Assembly (NCBI GenBank): GCA_963766995.1
Contig: CAVYCE010000002.1
Span: 124,001-188,000, forward strand
DNA length: 64,000 bases
Reading direction: 5' to 3'
DNA from: Bog-473 sp963766995
Lineage (GTDB): Bacteria > Actinomycetota > Acidimicrobiia > Acidimicrobiales > RAAP-2
Shown here: positions 40,712 through 50,864 of the stretch, one piece after another
How the letters are laid out: every line of letters starts with the position of its first letter
Position numbering within the stretch: position 1 is the stretch's first letter
Notes under the pieces: model-generated
Told to the model about the DNA's origin: nothing
The model's database searches: none
What the model saw: only the letters and a program-made list of their open reading frames with translations
Made by a program: the position numbers and the translations under genes

Positions 40712-43558
40712 TCAGGCCAGCTGGCGAGCCAGGATCGGCTTGAGTACCTCACCGGTGTAACTACCGGCTGTCTTGGCCACCTGCTCGGGCGTCCCTTCGG
40801 CGATGACCTGGCCACCCTTGTCTCCGCCTTCAGGACCGAGGTCGATGATCCAGTCCGCCGTCTTGATGACATCGAGATTGTGCTCAATCACCACCACGGT
40901 GTTGCCCTGCTCCACCAACCGGCCCAACACCTCGAGCAGTCGGCGCGTGTCCTCAAAATGGAGGCCCGTGGTGGGCTCGTCCAACACGTAAAAGGTGTGC
41001 CCGGTTGGCCGCCGACTCAATTCACTGGCCAGTTTCACCCGCTGAGCCTCCCCACCCGACAGCGTCGGCGCCGGTTGCCCCAGCCGCACGTAGCCCAAGC
41101 CCACGTCCACCAACGTCTGCATGTGGCGAGCGATGGGTGGCTGTTTGGAGAAGAAGCCCAGCGCCTCTTTGCACGAAAGGTCCAGCACATCGGCGATGGT
41201 CTTGCCGCGGAAGGTGATCTCCAACGTGTCCCGGTTGTAGCGCGCCCCGTGGCAGATCTCGCATGGCACATAGACGTCGGGCAGGAAATGCATCTCGATC
41301 TTGATGGTGCCGTCGCCCGCGCAGGCCTCGCAGCGCCCACCCCGAACGTTGAAGGAGAAACGTCCCGGTTGGTAGCCGCGCACCTTGGCCTCGGCTGTCT
41401 GGGCGAAAAGCTTGCGGATGTGATCGAACACGCCCGTATACGTGGCCGGATTCGACCGGGGCGTGCGCCCGATCGGGGCCTGGTCCACGTCGACCACCTT
41501 GTCGAGGTGGCTGATCCCCTCCACCGTCTTGTGCCGACCCGGCAGGGTCTTGGCTCGGTGCAGCTGCTGGGCCAGTGAACGCAGGAGGATGTCGTTGACC
41601 AGCGTCGACTTACCCGATCCCGAGACACCGGTCACCGCCACCAAGCAGCCGAGTGGGAAGGACACATCGATTTCACGCAGGTTGTGCTCTCGCGCCCCAC
41701 GTACGGTGACCACATCGCCCGTGCCGGGGCGGCGCCGGCTCGGGATGGCAATGGATCGTTTGCCCGACAGGTATTGGCCGGTGATCGACTCCTTGTTGGA
41801 CAGGAGCCCGCCCTTGCCGGTCACCGGCCCGGCATGCACCACGTTGCCGCCGTGCTCGCCCGCACCCGGCCCGATGTCCACCACGTAGTCCGCGGTGCGG
41901 ATGGTCTCCTCGTCATGCTCGACCACAATCACGGTGTTGCCCAGATTGCGCAGACGAATGAGCGTCCCGATCAGCCGCTGATTGTCGCGCTGGTGCAGGC
42001 CGATGGATGGCTCGTCCAGCACATAGAGCACGCCAACCAGTCCGCTGCCGATTTGGCTGGCCAGACGGATGCGCTGGGCCTCGCCACCAGAGAGTGTCCC
42101 GGCCGAACGCCCCAACGACAAATAATCGAGTCCCACATCGAGCAGGAACTGCATGCGCTCGCGCACTTCCTTGAAGACTCGATCGGCGATCATGTGCTCA
42201 CGGTCGCTGAGCTCAAGCGTCGACATGGCCTCCACCGCATTGGCGATGGAGAGGCCGCACAGCTCATAGATGTTCCGACCGCCCACCGTCACCGCCAGCG
42301 ATTCCGGCTTGAGTCGGGCACCCTTGCACTCTGGGCAGTCGACTTCTCGCATGAACTGCTCGATCTGCTCCCGGGACCAATCCGATTCGGCCTCACCGTG
42401 CCGACGCTGCAGCCACGGCACAATCCCCTCGAACTGGGCCTCATACGAACGAGAGCGCCCGAAGCGGTTCTTGTAGGTGACTTGAATATTCTTGGCGCCC
42501 GTGCCGTAGAGCACCAGCTTCTTGTCCTTGGCCTTGAGCGACTTCCAGGGCGCGGTAAACGAGAAGCCACCGAAGTCGGCCACACCTGACTGCAGACCCG
42601 TGAAGTACTCGCTGCGGGCTCCGGCCCAGGGCGCCAAGGCGCCGTCAGCCAGGGACAGCGAGTCGTCCGGGACCACCAATTCGGGGTCCACTTCGAACTT
42701 GGTACCCAGCCCCACACAGGACGGGCAGGCTCCGTAGGGCGAGTTGAAGGAGAAGCTGCGCGGTGCCGGCTCCTCGAAGCTGATCCCGTCGTAGGCGCAG
42801 GCCAGGTGCTGCGAGAAGGTAATGCCCTCATCGCTGTCCATCACCAGGACCTCGGCCGTGCCGCCGGTGAGCTCCAATGCCGTCTCGATCGATTCGGTCA
42901 GCCGCTGCCGGATGTTGTCCCTTCGGATGAGGCGGTCCACCACCACCTCAATGGTGTGGGTCTCGTAGCGGGCCAGGGCCACGGCGGCCCGATCAGCCAG
43001 CTCAATGGCCTCGCCATCGACCCGGACGCGGGCAAAGCCCTGCTTGGCCAGGTCGTCCAGCAGGGTGCTGTATTCGCCCTTACGACCCCGGACCACCGGA
43101 GCCAAGACTTGGAACTTGGTGCCCTCGTCCAGTTCCAACACGCGGTCGACAATCTGCTGCGGTGTCTGCCGGGCCACCGGCCGGCCGCAAATCGGGCAAT
43201 GCGGGTGACCAATGCGGGCATAGAGCAGCCGGAGATAGTCGTAGACCTCGGTGATGGTTCCCACCGTGGAGCGGGGGTTGCGTGAGGCCGACTTCTGGTC
43301 GATGGAGATGGCTGGCGACAGCCCTTCAATGAAGTCGACGTCGGGCTTGTCCATTTGGCCCAGGAATTGGCGGGCGTAGGCCGAAAGGGACTCGACGTAA
43401 CGGCGCTGACCCTCAGCATAAATGGTGTCAAAGGCCAGCGAAGACTTCCCCGACCCCGAAAGCCCGGTAAAGACGATGAGCTTGTCCCGCGGCAGGTCCA
43501 GCGAGACATCTCGCAGGTTGTGCTCGCGGGCGCCGCGAACGACGAGACGATCGGCCAT
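40712..43558 (-). CDS. uvrA: UvrABC system protein A
   Basis: Damage-recognition ATPase of nucleotide excision repair. The 948-residue protein has two ABC modules. Walker A motifs are FTGLSGSGKSSLAFDT near residue 32 and VTGVSGSGKSTLVND in the second half. Zinc-finger cysteines appear in CPICGRPV, CPECKGARL, and the CEACAGDG ... CEICHGARY pair. ABC signatures are LSGGEAQRIRLA and LSGGEAQRVKLA. Length is normal. It lies 45 bases after the SnoaL-like gene, itself just after uvrB. Confidence 0.97.
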   Translation of the reverse strand: MADRLVVRGAREHNLRDVSLDLPRDKLIVFTGLSGSGKSSLAFDTIYAEGQRRYVESLSAYARQFLGQMDKPDVDFIEGLSPAISIDQKSASRNPRSTVGTITEVYDYLRLLYARIGHPHCPICGRPVARQTPQQIVDRVLELDEGTKFQVLAPVVRGRKGEYSTLLDDLAKQGFARVRVDGEAIELADRAAVALARYETHTIEVVVDRLIRRDNIRQRLTESIETALELTGGTAEVLVMDSDEGITFSQHLACAYDGISFEEPAPRSFSFNSPYGACPSCVGLGTKFEVDPELVVPDDSLSLADGALAPWAGARSEYFTGLQSGVADFGGFSFTAPWKSLKAKDKKLVLYGTGAKNIQVTYKNRFGRSRSYEAQFEGIVPWLQRRHGEAESDWSREQIEQFMREVDCPECKGARLKPESLAVTVGGRNIYELCGLSIANAVEAMSTLELSDREHMIADRVFKEVRERMQFLLDVGLDYLSLGRSAGTLSGGEAQRIRLASQIGSGLVGVLYVLDEPSIGLHQRDNQRLIGTLIRLRNLGNTVIVVEHDEETIRTADYVVDIGPGAGEHGGNVVHAGPVTGKGGLLSNKESITGQYLSGKRSIAIPSRRRPGTGDVVTVRGAREHNLREIDVSFPLGCLVAVTGVSGSGKSTLVNDILLRSLAQQLHRAKTLPGRHKTVEGISHLDKVVDVDQAPIGRTPRSNPATYTGVFDHIRKLFAQTAEAKVRGYQPGRFSFNVRGGRCEACAGDGTIKIEMHFLPDVYVPCEICHGARYNRDTLEITFRGKTIADVLDLSCKEALGFFSKQPPIARHMQTLVDVGLGYVRLGQPAPTLSGGEAQRVKLASELSRRPTGHTFYVLDEPTTGLHFEDTRRLLEVLGRLVEQGNTVVVIEHNLDVIKTADWIIDLGPEGGDKGGQVIAEGTPEQVAKTAGSYTGEVLKPILARQLA

Positions 43559-43602
43559 TGGCCGAGGATACCGGTCGGGTGTATCACTCCCTCCCGACGG
43601 AC

Positions 43603-43983
43603 CTATTCGAAGGTCAGGTCTTCCTCGCCCCAGTAGGCCTCAACGGCTGAGATCAGGCCCTCGTCAGTCAGCGTAAAGACCTCCACCCCACGGATGTGCA
43701 TGGTGGACCCACCGGCCAACCCCAGCGTGATGTGGAAGGTGATGGCGGCCTTATCGGCCACCGGGTAGACCTCCTCCACCTCGAACAACATGGTCTCGCA
43801 GCCATCGAAGGAGCGCTGGATGAAGGCCTGAATGGCCTCACGACCCACATTGGCCGGCGTCGGATAGGGGTCGACCTGCACCGCATCGGGCGTGAAGAGG
43901 GCGCCATAGGCGTCGGCGTCCTTGGAGGTCACGGTAGCGGCGTAGCGCTCCATGGCCGAGCGCAGCTGTGCGGTAGTGGGCAT
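43603..43983 (-). CDS. SnoaL-like/NTF2-fold protein
   Basis: A 126-residue protein with the NTF2/SnoaL-like layout: an N-terminal helix (LRSAMERYAATVTSKDADAYGALFTPDAVQVDPY), GREAIQAFIQRSF, and C-terminal strands ending VFTLTDEGLISAVEAYWG. The family includes steroid delta-isomerases and polyketide cyclases, but also many proteins of unknown role. ATG 43983 has GTAGGGTGG at good spacing; GTG 43992 is the alternative. It sits in the uvrB-uvrA gap within one transcript, so it may be co-expressed with the repair genes without sharing their function. Confidence 0.82.
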   Translation of the reverse strand: MPTTAQLRSAMERYAATVTSKDADAYGALFTPDAVQVDPYPTPANVGREAIQAFIQRSFDGCETMLFEVEEVYPVADKAAITFHITLGLAGGSTMHIRGVEVFTLTDEGLISAVEAYWGEEDLTFE

Positions 43984-43997
43984 GTACGCCACCCTAC

Positions 43998-46050
43998 TTA
44001 TCCGGTCATTGATGTCCGCAACTGGGCGATCTCGTCTCGCAGGAGGGCCGCCTCCTCATAACGCAACTCGGCTGCGGCGGCCTTCATCTCACCCTCCAGC
44101 TGGGTCAGGAGCTCCATCGCTTCGGCCGGTGTCGTGGCGTCCCCATCGCTCAGCAGCGACTTGCGCTGATTGCCGCGTACGGCGGCATTGCGTCGAACCT
44201 CAGCCCGACTGCGGCCGGCCGTGGTGGAGCGCCCTCCGCCTCTTCCACTCGAACCGCGAAGCCGCTCCAATATGTCGGTCACCGTCTTGCGAATCGTCTG
44301 GGGGTCAATCCCGTGTTCGAGGTTGTATGCCGTCTGAATTTCACGCCGACGCTGGGTCACCGAAATAGCTTCCCGCATGGAGTCGGTGATGGTGTCGGCA
44401 TAGAGCACCACCGTGCCGTCCACGTTGCGCGCCGCCCGCCCCATGGTCTGAATCAGCGACGATGCCGAACGGAGGAATCCTTCCTTGTCCGCATCCAAGA
44501 TCGCCACCAGCGCCACTTCGGGCAGGTCGAGACCCTCCCGCAGTAAATTGATGCCGACCAACACGTCGATTGATCCCAGCCGAAGCTCACGCAGGATCTC
44601 AATACGCGTGATGGTGTCAATATCCGAATGGAGGTACTGGACCCGCACCCCGGCGTCGGCCAAGTAGTCAGTCAGGTCCTCGGCCATCTTCTTCGTCAGC
44701 GTGGTCACCAACACCCGTCCACCGGCGGCCACGGTGACTCCGATGCGGGCCAGCAGATCGTCCACCTGGCCCTTGGTCGGCATGATGGTCACTTCGGGGT
44801 CGACCAAGCCAGTGGGACGGATGACCTGCTCCACCATCTGGGTGGAGTGTTCCTGCTCGAACGATCCCGGCGTGGCCGACACGAACACACATTGCGGCAC
44901 GCGCTCAATGAACTCCTCGAACCGCAGCGGTCGGTTGTCTCGGGCCGATGGCAGTCGGAAGCCATGCTCCACCAACACGTCCTTGCGCGAGCGGTCGCCG
45001 GCATGCTGCCCATGGAGCTGAGGCACCGCCACGTGACTTTCGTCAATCACCACCAAATAGTCCTTCGGAAAGAAATCCAAGAGGGTGTACGGCGTCTCAC
45101 CCGGAGCGCGGCCATCCAAATGGCGCGAGTAATTTTCAATGCCCGAACAGATGCCCGTCTCGGCCAGCATTTCGAGGTCATGTTCGGTGCGCACACGGAG
45201 ACGTTGTGCCTCCAGGAGCTTGCCCGCCTTGTCGAACTCCTGCAGGCGCTCTCTCAGTTCTGTTTCGATCGTTCCGACCGCCCGCTGAATAATTTCGTCG
45301 CCCGTGACGTAATGCGTGGCGGCGTAGACGGCCACGTCCTCCATCTCATCGCCCATCTCACCCGTCATCACATCAAAAGGCACGATGCGCTCGACGGTGT
45401 CACCGAACAGCTCCACCCGCAGCGCCTGCTCCTCGTAGGCCGGGTGGATCTCCACCGTGTCGCCGCGGGCCCGGAAGGTGCCGCGAACCAAGTTGATGTC
45501 GTTCCGGGCGTAATTGCAGGTTCACCAATTGCCGCAAGATGTCACGCTGGTCCACCTGCTGGCCCACTGTCAGCGCCAGAATCCGGTCCCGGTATTCCTC
45601 CGGCGATCCCAATCCGTAAATGCAAGACACCGAAGCCACCACGATCACATCCCGACGCATCAGTAACGACGACGTAGTGGCGTGCCTCAGCCGATCGATC
45701 TCGTCGTTGATGGACGAGTCCTTCTCAATGTAGGTATCGGTAGTCGGGAGGTAGGCCTCAGGTTGGTAGTAGTCGTAGTACGAGACAAAGAACTCCACCC
45801 GATTCTTCGGAAAGAGGTCCCGCAATTCCGACGACAGCTGGGCGGCCAGCGACTTGTTGGGCTCGATGATGAGCGTCGGTCGCTGGACTTGCTCGATCAT
45901 CCAGGCGATGGTGGCCGTCTTACCGGACCCGGTGATGCCCTGGAGGGTCTGATACCGGTCGCCCCGCTCTACCCCTTCGACCAAGGAGGCAATGGCGGTG
46001 GGCTGATCGCCCGAAGGCTTGAAGGGAGAGACAACCTCGAAATCAGCCAT
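43998..46050 (-). pseudogene. uvrB: UvrABC system protein B, interrupted by one-base frameshift
   Basis: Helicase-like subunit of nucleotide excision repair. The N-terminal part (from ATG 46050) has KPSGDQPTAIASLVEG, Walker A QGITGSGKTATIAW and the YYDYYQPEAY beta-hairpin. The C-terminal part has LVGINLLREGLDLPEV, QTMGRAARN and a UVR motif at the end. The frame breaks after residue 179 (LRQLVNLQ). One extra A at 45512-45513 (plus strand gtaattg where gtattg is expected) shifts it. Removing it restores YARNDINLVRGTFRARGD and a normal 683-residue UvrB. Either a sequence/assembly error or a true lesion; error is more likely for a core repair gene. Confidence 0.93.
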
Positions 46051-46060
46051 TCACCGAGGC

Positions 46061-46107
46061 TACCCGGAGGGTGTGACGGCCTCTTCGGCCGTCTCACCCT
46101 CCGGGTA
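46061..46107 (-). terminator. Long hairpin downstream of a CWB2 gene
   Basis: tacccggagggtg / caccctccgggta (13 bp) continues through one T-T mismatch into gacggcc / ggccgtc with loop tcttc, giving a 20-bp stem. It lies 17 bases after the minus-strand CWB2 stop and just before the uvrB start. There is no T-run after it. Confidence 0.6.
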
Positions 46108-46124
46108 GTGGCTCAGTGTGAACG

Positions 46125-48335
46125 TTATGAACCGCCGATGATGTCCTCGAGTGCCGTGTCGAGCGTCAATGGAGTCACGGCCACGGTGCCACCGAGCACA
46201 TTGATATCATTGATCCGTGATCCTGCGGTGTCGAAGATGAACCCGCTCGGAGTTCCCCCAGCGGCCAAGAAACCACTGAGGTAATTCCCGATGGTGTTGG
46301 GATCGAATGTCAGCAGGATGGGCTCAGGTTGACCACCAGGAGCCAACGTGGCGGCGTAGCCGGCACCGGCCAGACCGTCGGAGTAGAAGTCCCCACGGGC
46401 CAGCACAATCTGATTCGCGCTGTTGAGGTCCCAACCCAAACCGGCTCCGGCCGAGCTGTCCAGCTCGAAGGCAGCCAGCTCTTGTGACGTGTCGGTGTAG
46501 TCCTGTCCCGCAATGCGCAGCACGGTGATGCCCATACCTTCCAGCTGTGTCACCACACCGTCGGACACCGCCAAGGGGCCACCGACCAGGATGACCTGGG
46601 TGATGCCCAAATCAGTCAACGAGGCTGCAGCCTGCGAGGCCAGCGCCGTCGGCGTGGTCAGTACCACTGGGAAATGCTCGCTGTAAGCGATGACACTGGC
46701 TGAAGTTGCATCCTCAAAGGACGTGCCTGTGGCCAGAATGGCCGTCCGAGCCGCCGTCGTGGGACCGGCACTTGAGGACAGCCCTGAGGTGTCGTCGTAG
46801 TTGCCATAGGCCTTCGGGAACGCTGCCTTGCCCACCGTGTTGCTCGGGAAATAGGTAGCGATCACGTTCGACGTGTCGTACTCGGTGGCACCGGACAGTA
46901 CGTTGACCGTCAAGTCTTCGGTGGGTGTCACCGGGGTGACGCCACCGCACGTGTAGGCGGGCATCGACTGCAGCTGACTTACCACTGCGTTGCTGACGGC
47001 CAAGTTACCTCCGACCACATACACGGTGTTGATGGCCATCTGACGCAGCGCGTTCGCCGTCTCAGTGGACAGCGTGGCCGTCGGGGTCAAGAGGATGCCC
47101 GTGTGCAGCTGGCCGGCCAGGTAGCTGGCGGACAACGCGTCAGGGAAGTTCGAGTCGGTGGCCAAGACCACTGATCGTGGCGACGTAGCACTGCATGTAA
47201 ACGCACCGACAAACTCGGCCACCGCGGTGCCGTCGGCGTCAGCGCCAGCGGTGCGAGTGGTGGTCAATTCGTCGTAGGCGGTCACCGGGGTGGTGTTGAT
47301 GGCAAAGCCACCGGTGCAGTCATTCAAATTGCTATCAGTGACATTGACCGTATTCAGCCCCAATACGCCGCCGCCATCGATATGCACATTGCTGAGCGTG
47401 TATGTGGCAGGAGCAGCCGTGGATTGTGTGGTCACATCGAAGGCCACAATCCCAGGTGAGGGATTGGTCACGGCGCCAACCACGACACCACCGCCGGTAG
47501 CGGTCAGCATCGGCTCGCCGCCGGTCACGTCAAAGGCGCCATGCGCCAGAGCCACACACACGTATCCGAGTGCCACACCCTTAGGTGCCGACTCGGTCAC
47601 CGTGATGGGACTGATGGGCTGATCAGAATCGGCGCCGCTCAGGAGTCCAACCTTGGGAGTATTGGCGGTCACTGCGGCCGAGTACACCGCAGCATTCGGC
47701 GGCACGACCAACAGTGCAGTCGCGGCTGGAGTGACGTTGGTGTAAGTGGAATCAAGCATCGACACTGTTGGCGTGGGGTTAGACACCACGCCGCTGCCGA
47801 CTGAGTAGTGGACATTGGAAACCGTCACCGTCCAGTTCGAAGGAGCAGTCTGGGGCGTCTCCGAATTGGCGAAGGTCAGGGTCAGGTCATTGGTCAAGCC
47901 AACCGCCGTGCAGGCAGCGTGGGTACCGGTGACGGGCTCCAATCCGAGCGTCGGCGTGACTGTGGGAGCCGTCCCACCATCGCCGGGTGTCACTTCTGCC
48001 ACTGTCACAGTCGGGGCGCCATCAAACTCGATGTCGTCAGCGACGCCACAGGCGGCGTTCAAGCCGGCAGAAACAATTCCCTGGGGATTGACCACCAGCT
48101 GCAAGCTGTCGCCCGTGGCGAATGTGTTGGGCACGGTAATGGTCCAGCCGGAAACGGCCTGGTTCGCTATACCGTTCAGAATCGGCGTGACTGTCGAACC
48201 CAGGCTCAGCGCCACAGAAGACAGGCTCACGTCGGCCGACGATGGGCTGGCCATCGCCAGCAGTCCAGCCATTGAAGTGACACCGACTACTAAGAGCACG
48301 GCGGACATTCGAATACGTCTTGTAATTAACCTCAT
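46125..48335 (-). CDS. Secreted cell-wall-binding repeat 2 (CWB2) protein, copy A
   Basis: A 736-residue exported protein. ATG 48335 follows GAGGAGGAAG. A signal peptide (SAVLLVVGVTSMAGLLAMA) precedes a long beta-rich region of about 350 residues with few charges. Three CWB2 repeats close the protein: SVVLATDSNFPDALSASYLAG ... VYVVGGNLAVS, then AILATGTSFEDATSASVIAY ... VILVGGPLAVSD, then IVLARGDFYSDGLAGAGYAA ... VLGGTVAVT. In clostridia this triple module anchors proteins to cell-wall polymer. The N-terminal region has no known family; TVTPILNGIANQAVSGWTITVP matches copy B. It probably arose by duplication with the downstream paralogue. Confidence 0.85.
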   Translation of the reverse strand: MRLITRRIRMSAVLLVVGVTSMAGLLAMASPSSADVSLSSVALSLGSTVTPILNGIANQAVSGWTITVPNTFATGDSLQLVVNPQGIVSAGLNAACGVADDIEFDGAPTVTVAEVTPGDGGTAPTVTPTLGLEPVTGTHAACTAVGLTNDLTLTFANSETPQTAPSNWTVTVSNVHYSVGSGVVSNPTPTVSMLDSTYTNVTPAATALLVVPPNAAVYSAAVTANTPKVGLLSGADSDQPISPITVTESAPKGVALGYVCVALAHGAFDVTGGEPMLTATGGGVVVGAVTNPSPGIVAFDVTTQSTAAPATYTLSNVHIDGGGVLGLNTVNVTDSNLNDCTGGFAINTTPVTAYDELTTTRTAGADADGTAVAEFVGAFTCSATSPRSVVLATDSNFPDALSASYLAGQLHTGILLTPTATLSTETANALRQMAINTVYVVGGNLAVSNAVVSQLQSMPAYTCGGVTPVTPTEDLTVNVLSGATEYDTSNVIATYFPSNTVGKAAFPKAYGNYDDTSGLSSSAGPTTAARTAILATGTSFEDATSASVIAYSEHFPVVLTTPTALASQAAASLTDLGITQVILVGGPLAVSDGVVTQLEGMGITVLRIAGQDYTDTSQELAAFELDSSAGAGLGWDLNSANQIVLARGDFYSDGLAGAGYAATLAPGGQPEPILLTFDPNTIGNYLSGFLAAGGTPSGFIFDTAGSRINDINVLGGTVAVTPLTLDTALEDIIGGS

Positions 48336-48528
48336 GGTGCTGACTTCCTCCTCAATCATGAACGAATGGACCCCCCTCAGGGCGTAGCCCTCACCTCTAC
48401 AGCACTTGCTGCCCTTGCATTGTGCCCAATGTTGGCGCGAAGTAATCGTCGGCCCTCTTCAATGGAACATCCGAGCAGGCATGAACCAGCCCCCCGGTGC
48501 CTAGAGCTTGGCGTTCAGCGTGTTGGAA
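48336..48528. other. Gap between the two CWB2 genes
   Basis: This 193-base spacer carries the copy A ribosome-binding site (GAGGAGG) and presumably a promoter; TTGGGCACAAT on the minus strand is a possible extended -10. No coding frame or hairpin is convincing. Confidence 0.4.
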
Positions 48529-50733
48529 CTAACCAGCCGCAAGTGCCGTCAAAGCGGCGTTGAGCGTGCTGGCCTCAATGGCTTGCGTTCCGCCCAGGGC
48601 AAAGATGGCATCGATTTCCGACGCGGCCCCGTCCCCGATCACGCCCCCATTACTTCCTCCCGCATTCAAGAATCCGGTGAGGTACTGACCCAGTGTGGCC
48701 GGGTCAAACGTGAGGAGAATGGGCATCGGGTGGCCGTTTCCGGCGGCCAGCGCCGCAAAGGGCGCCCCGGCCAAGGCGTCAGAGTAGAAGTCGCCTCGAG
48801 CCAACGTAATGACGTGGTCGCTAGTGGATTCCCAGTTCAGTCCCTCGGCGCCAGCTGAACTGGAGGCTCCGCTGAGCTCGAATCGCGCTAATTCCTGCGC
48901 TGTGTCGGTGTAGTCCTGACCGGCAATGCGCAACAGAGAGATATTCAATGCTTCGATTTGCTGCACCACGGTGTCTGACACGGCCAGCGGTCCGCCGACC
49001 AGGATGACCTGTTGAATACCCAAGGTCGTCAGCGCCGACTGTGCCTGCGACGACAGATTGTTCGGGTCGGTCAGGATCACCGGCAGCTTGTCGGCGTAGC
49101 CCAGCACGCTGGCTGCGCTGGCATCTTCGAAATTGGTACCGGTGGCCATGATGGCTGTGGGAACCGCAGTGGTGGGTCCGGTGACCGATTCGGTGCCGGT
49201 GGTGTTGTCGTAGCGCCCATACGCACCCGGGAACTTCAGCGTGCCAACGGAGGCAGCTGGGAAGTGAGTGGCGATGTCCTGCGAGGTGTCGTACTGGGTC
49301 TGACCAGCAATGGTGGTCACGTCAAGCTTTTGCGCCGGTGAGACAGCAGCCGTCCCTCCACAGACATAGGCGGGCGTGGCCTCAAGTTGGTTGATGACGT
49401 TCTGGCTCACGGCCAGCGTGCCGCCCACCACGTACACGTTCTGGATACCCTCCACCTGGAGCGCGTCGGCCGTCTCAGTGGACAGGGAGGCGGTCGGGGT
49501 GAGCAGGATCCCCGTGCCCAGCTGACCGGCCAGATAACTGGCCGACAGCGCGTCAGGGAAGTTGGAGTCAGTGGCCAGCACCACTGATTTGGACGCAGGG
49601 CAATCCGGCGGCGTGAACACGGTCTCCATAGCGGCCACCGCGGTGCCATCGGCATCCGGACCGGCGGTGCGGAACGGGTAGAGCACCGAGAAGGCCCGGA
49701 CTCCCACCGTGTTCACCACGCTGCCTCCGGTGCAGGTCGCCGTATTCCCGTAGGTGGCGGCGATACCCACTGGACCCAGAAGGGTGCCTCCATTCACGAA
49801 CAGATTGCCCAATGTGAAGGTCGAGGCGGTCTTGGCCGACGCCGTCGTGACATTAAATGCCAACGTGTTGGCGGCCGGATTGGTCACCGTCGGGCTGACC
49901 ACGGCATCGCCGGTGGTCACCGTCACGGTCGGAGTATTGCCAGTGACATCGAAGGAACCCTCAGCGATGGCCACACAGACGTATCCGGCGGTCACCTGGT
50001 CAGGAGCCCCCTCGGTCAGGGCAATGGGGCTGATGGCCTGGTCACTATCCGCACCGTAGGTAAGGGCAATCGGAGGGTTGTTCGCCGTGGCGGCCACGCC
50101 CATGAGGACGGTGGCATTCGAAGGCACCGTGAGCGTCTTGGCTGACGACCCGGCATTCACGTAGTCAGAGTCCGCCATTGAGACAGCACCCAAGGCGGCT
50201 TCCTCGCCCACGATGTACTTCACATTGGCAATGTCGACGGTGAACGACGACCCGCCGAGAAGGCCTTCACTGCCGGCCGCGGTCACCGTGACCGTGACCT
50301 CGTTGTCCACGCCATCGGTCTTACATGCCGCCTGCATTCCCGCCTCGGTCGTCGGTGCCGAGACCTTCACTGTGGGAAGCGTCCCGCCCAACAATCCGGT
50401 ATTGCCCGACACCGAAGCGGTCGGCGTGCTCGCGAAGCTGACGAAGTTGTAACCACTGCAACTGGTGGTGGCTGCTGTCAAACCCTTGGGATTCACCACG
50501 AATTGCAACTCGTCCCCCACTGCTGCGTTCGTGGGCAGCGTGATCGACCAGCCGGCCGCCGCCGCCGAAGCAGCGCCCTGCACCACCGAGGTAGCCGTGC
50601 CTGACAGAGTCACGGTCGAGCTGCTGACATCGGCCCCCGCTACGCCGCCCAATGCGATGAGCCCGGTCAGCGCGGCGGAAGCGGCCAATGTGGCCCTCCC
50701 GATGCGGCGACGGGTAGTGGTTGCTCTCGTCAT
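48529..50733 (-). CDS. Secreted cell-wall-binding repeat 2 (CWB2) protein, copy B
   Basis: A 734-residue paralogue of copy A with the same order: signal peptide (TLAASAALTGLIALGGVAGA), a ~390-residue beta-rich region sharing GWSITLPTNAAVGDELQFVVNPKG with copy A, and three CWB2 repeats (SVVLATDSNFPDALSASYLAG, AIMATGTNFEDASAASVLGY, ITLARGDFYSDALAGAPFAA). TGAGGAGAGACGT precedes ATG 50733. The nearly identical first repeat in both copies points to duplication. It lies between coaE and uvrB, genes that are close neighbours in other actinobacteria, so the pair is likely an insertion there. Confidence 0.86.
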   Translation of the reverse strand: MTRATTTRRRIGRATLAASAALTGLIALGGVAGADVSSSTVTLSGTATSVVQGAASAAAAGWSITLPTNAAVGDELQFVVNPKGLTAATTSCSGYNFVSFASTPTASVSGNTGLLGGTLPTVKVSAPTTEAGMQAACKTDGVDNEVTVTVTAAGSEGLLGGSSFTVDIANVKYIVGEEAALGAVSMADSDYVNAGSSAKTLTVPSNATVLMGVAATANNPPIALTYGADSDQAISPIALTEGAPDQVTAGYVCVAIAEGSFDVTGNTPTVTVTTGDAVVSPTVTNPAANTLAFNVTTASAKTASTFTLGNLFVNGGTLLGPVGIAATYGNTATCTGGSVVNTVGVRAFSVLYPFRTAGPDADGTAVAAMETVFTPPDCPASKSVVLATDSNFPDALSASYLAGQLGTGILLTPTASLSTETADALQVEGIQNVYVVGGTLAVSQNVINQLEATPAYVCGGTAAVSPAQKLDVTTIAGQTQYDTSQDIATHFPAASVGTLKFPGAYGRYDNTTGTESVTGPTTAVPTAIMATGTNFEDASAASVLGYADKLPVILTDPNNLSSQAQSALTTLGIQQVILVGGPLAVSDTVVQQIEALNISLLRIAGQDYTDTAQELARFELSGASSSAGAEGLNWESTSDHVITLARGDFYSDALAGAPFAALAAGNGHPMPILLTFDPATLGQYLTGFLNAGGSNGGVIGDGAASEIDAIFALGGTQAIEASTLNAALTALAAG

Positions 50734-50864
50734 ACGTCTCTCCTCATTCCGAATCCGACCCGTGTTGCTTCAGCTCAGGGGCACGTCATTGCGTGCGCCT
50801 ACAGGCACAACGACCTCCCGGAACGCTATCGGATCTGTGCCGAATTTCGAGGTCATTCCGAGAT

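Noticed and set aside
41684..42589. Plus-strand open frame opposite uvrA
   Set aside because: It shadows the conserved ABC modules and zinc fingers of UvrA on the other strand.
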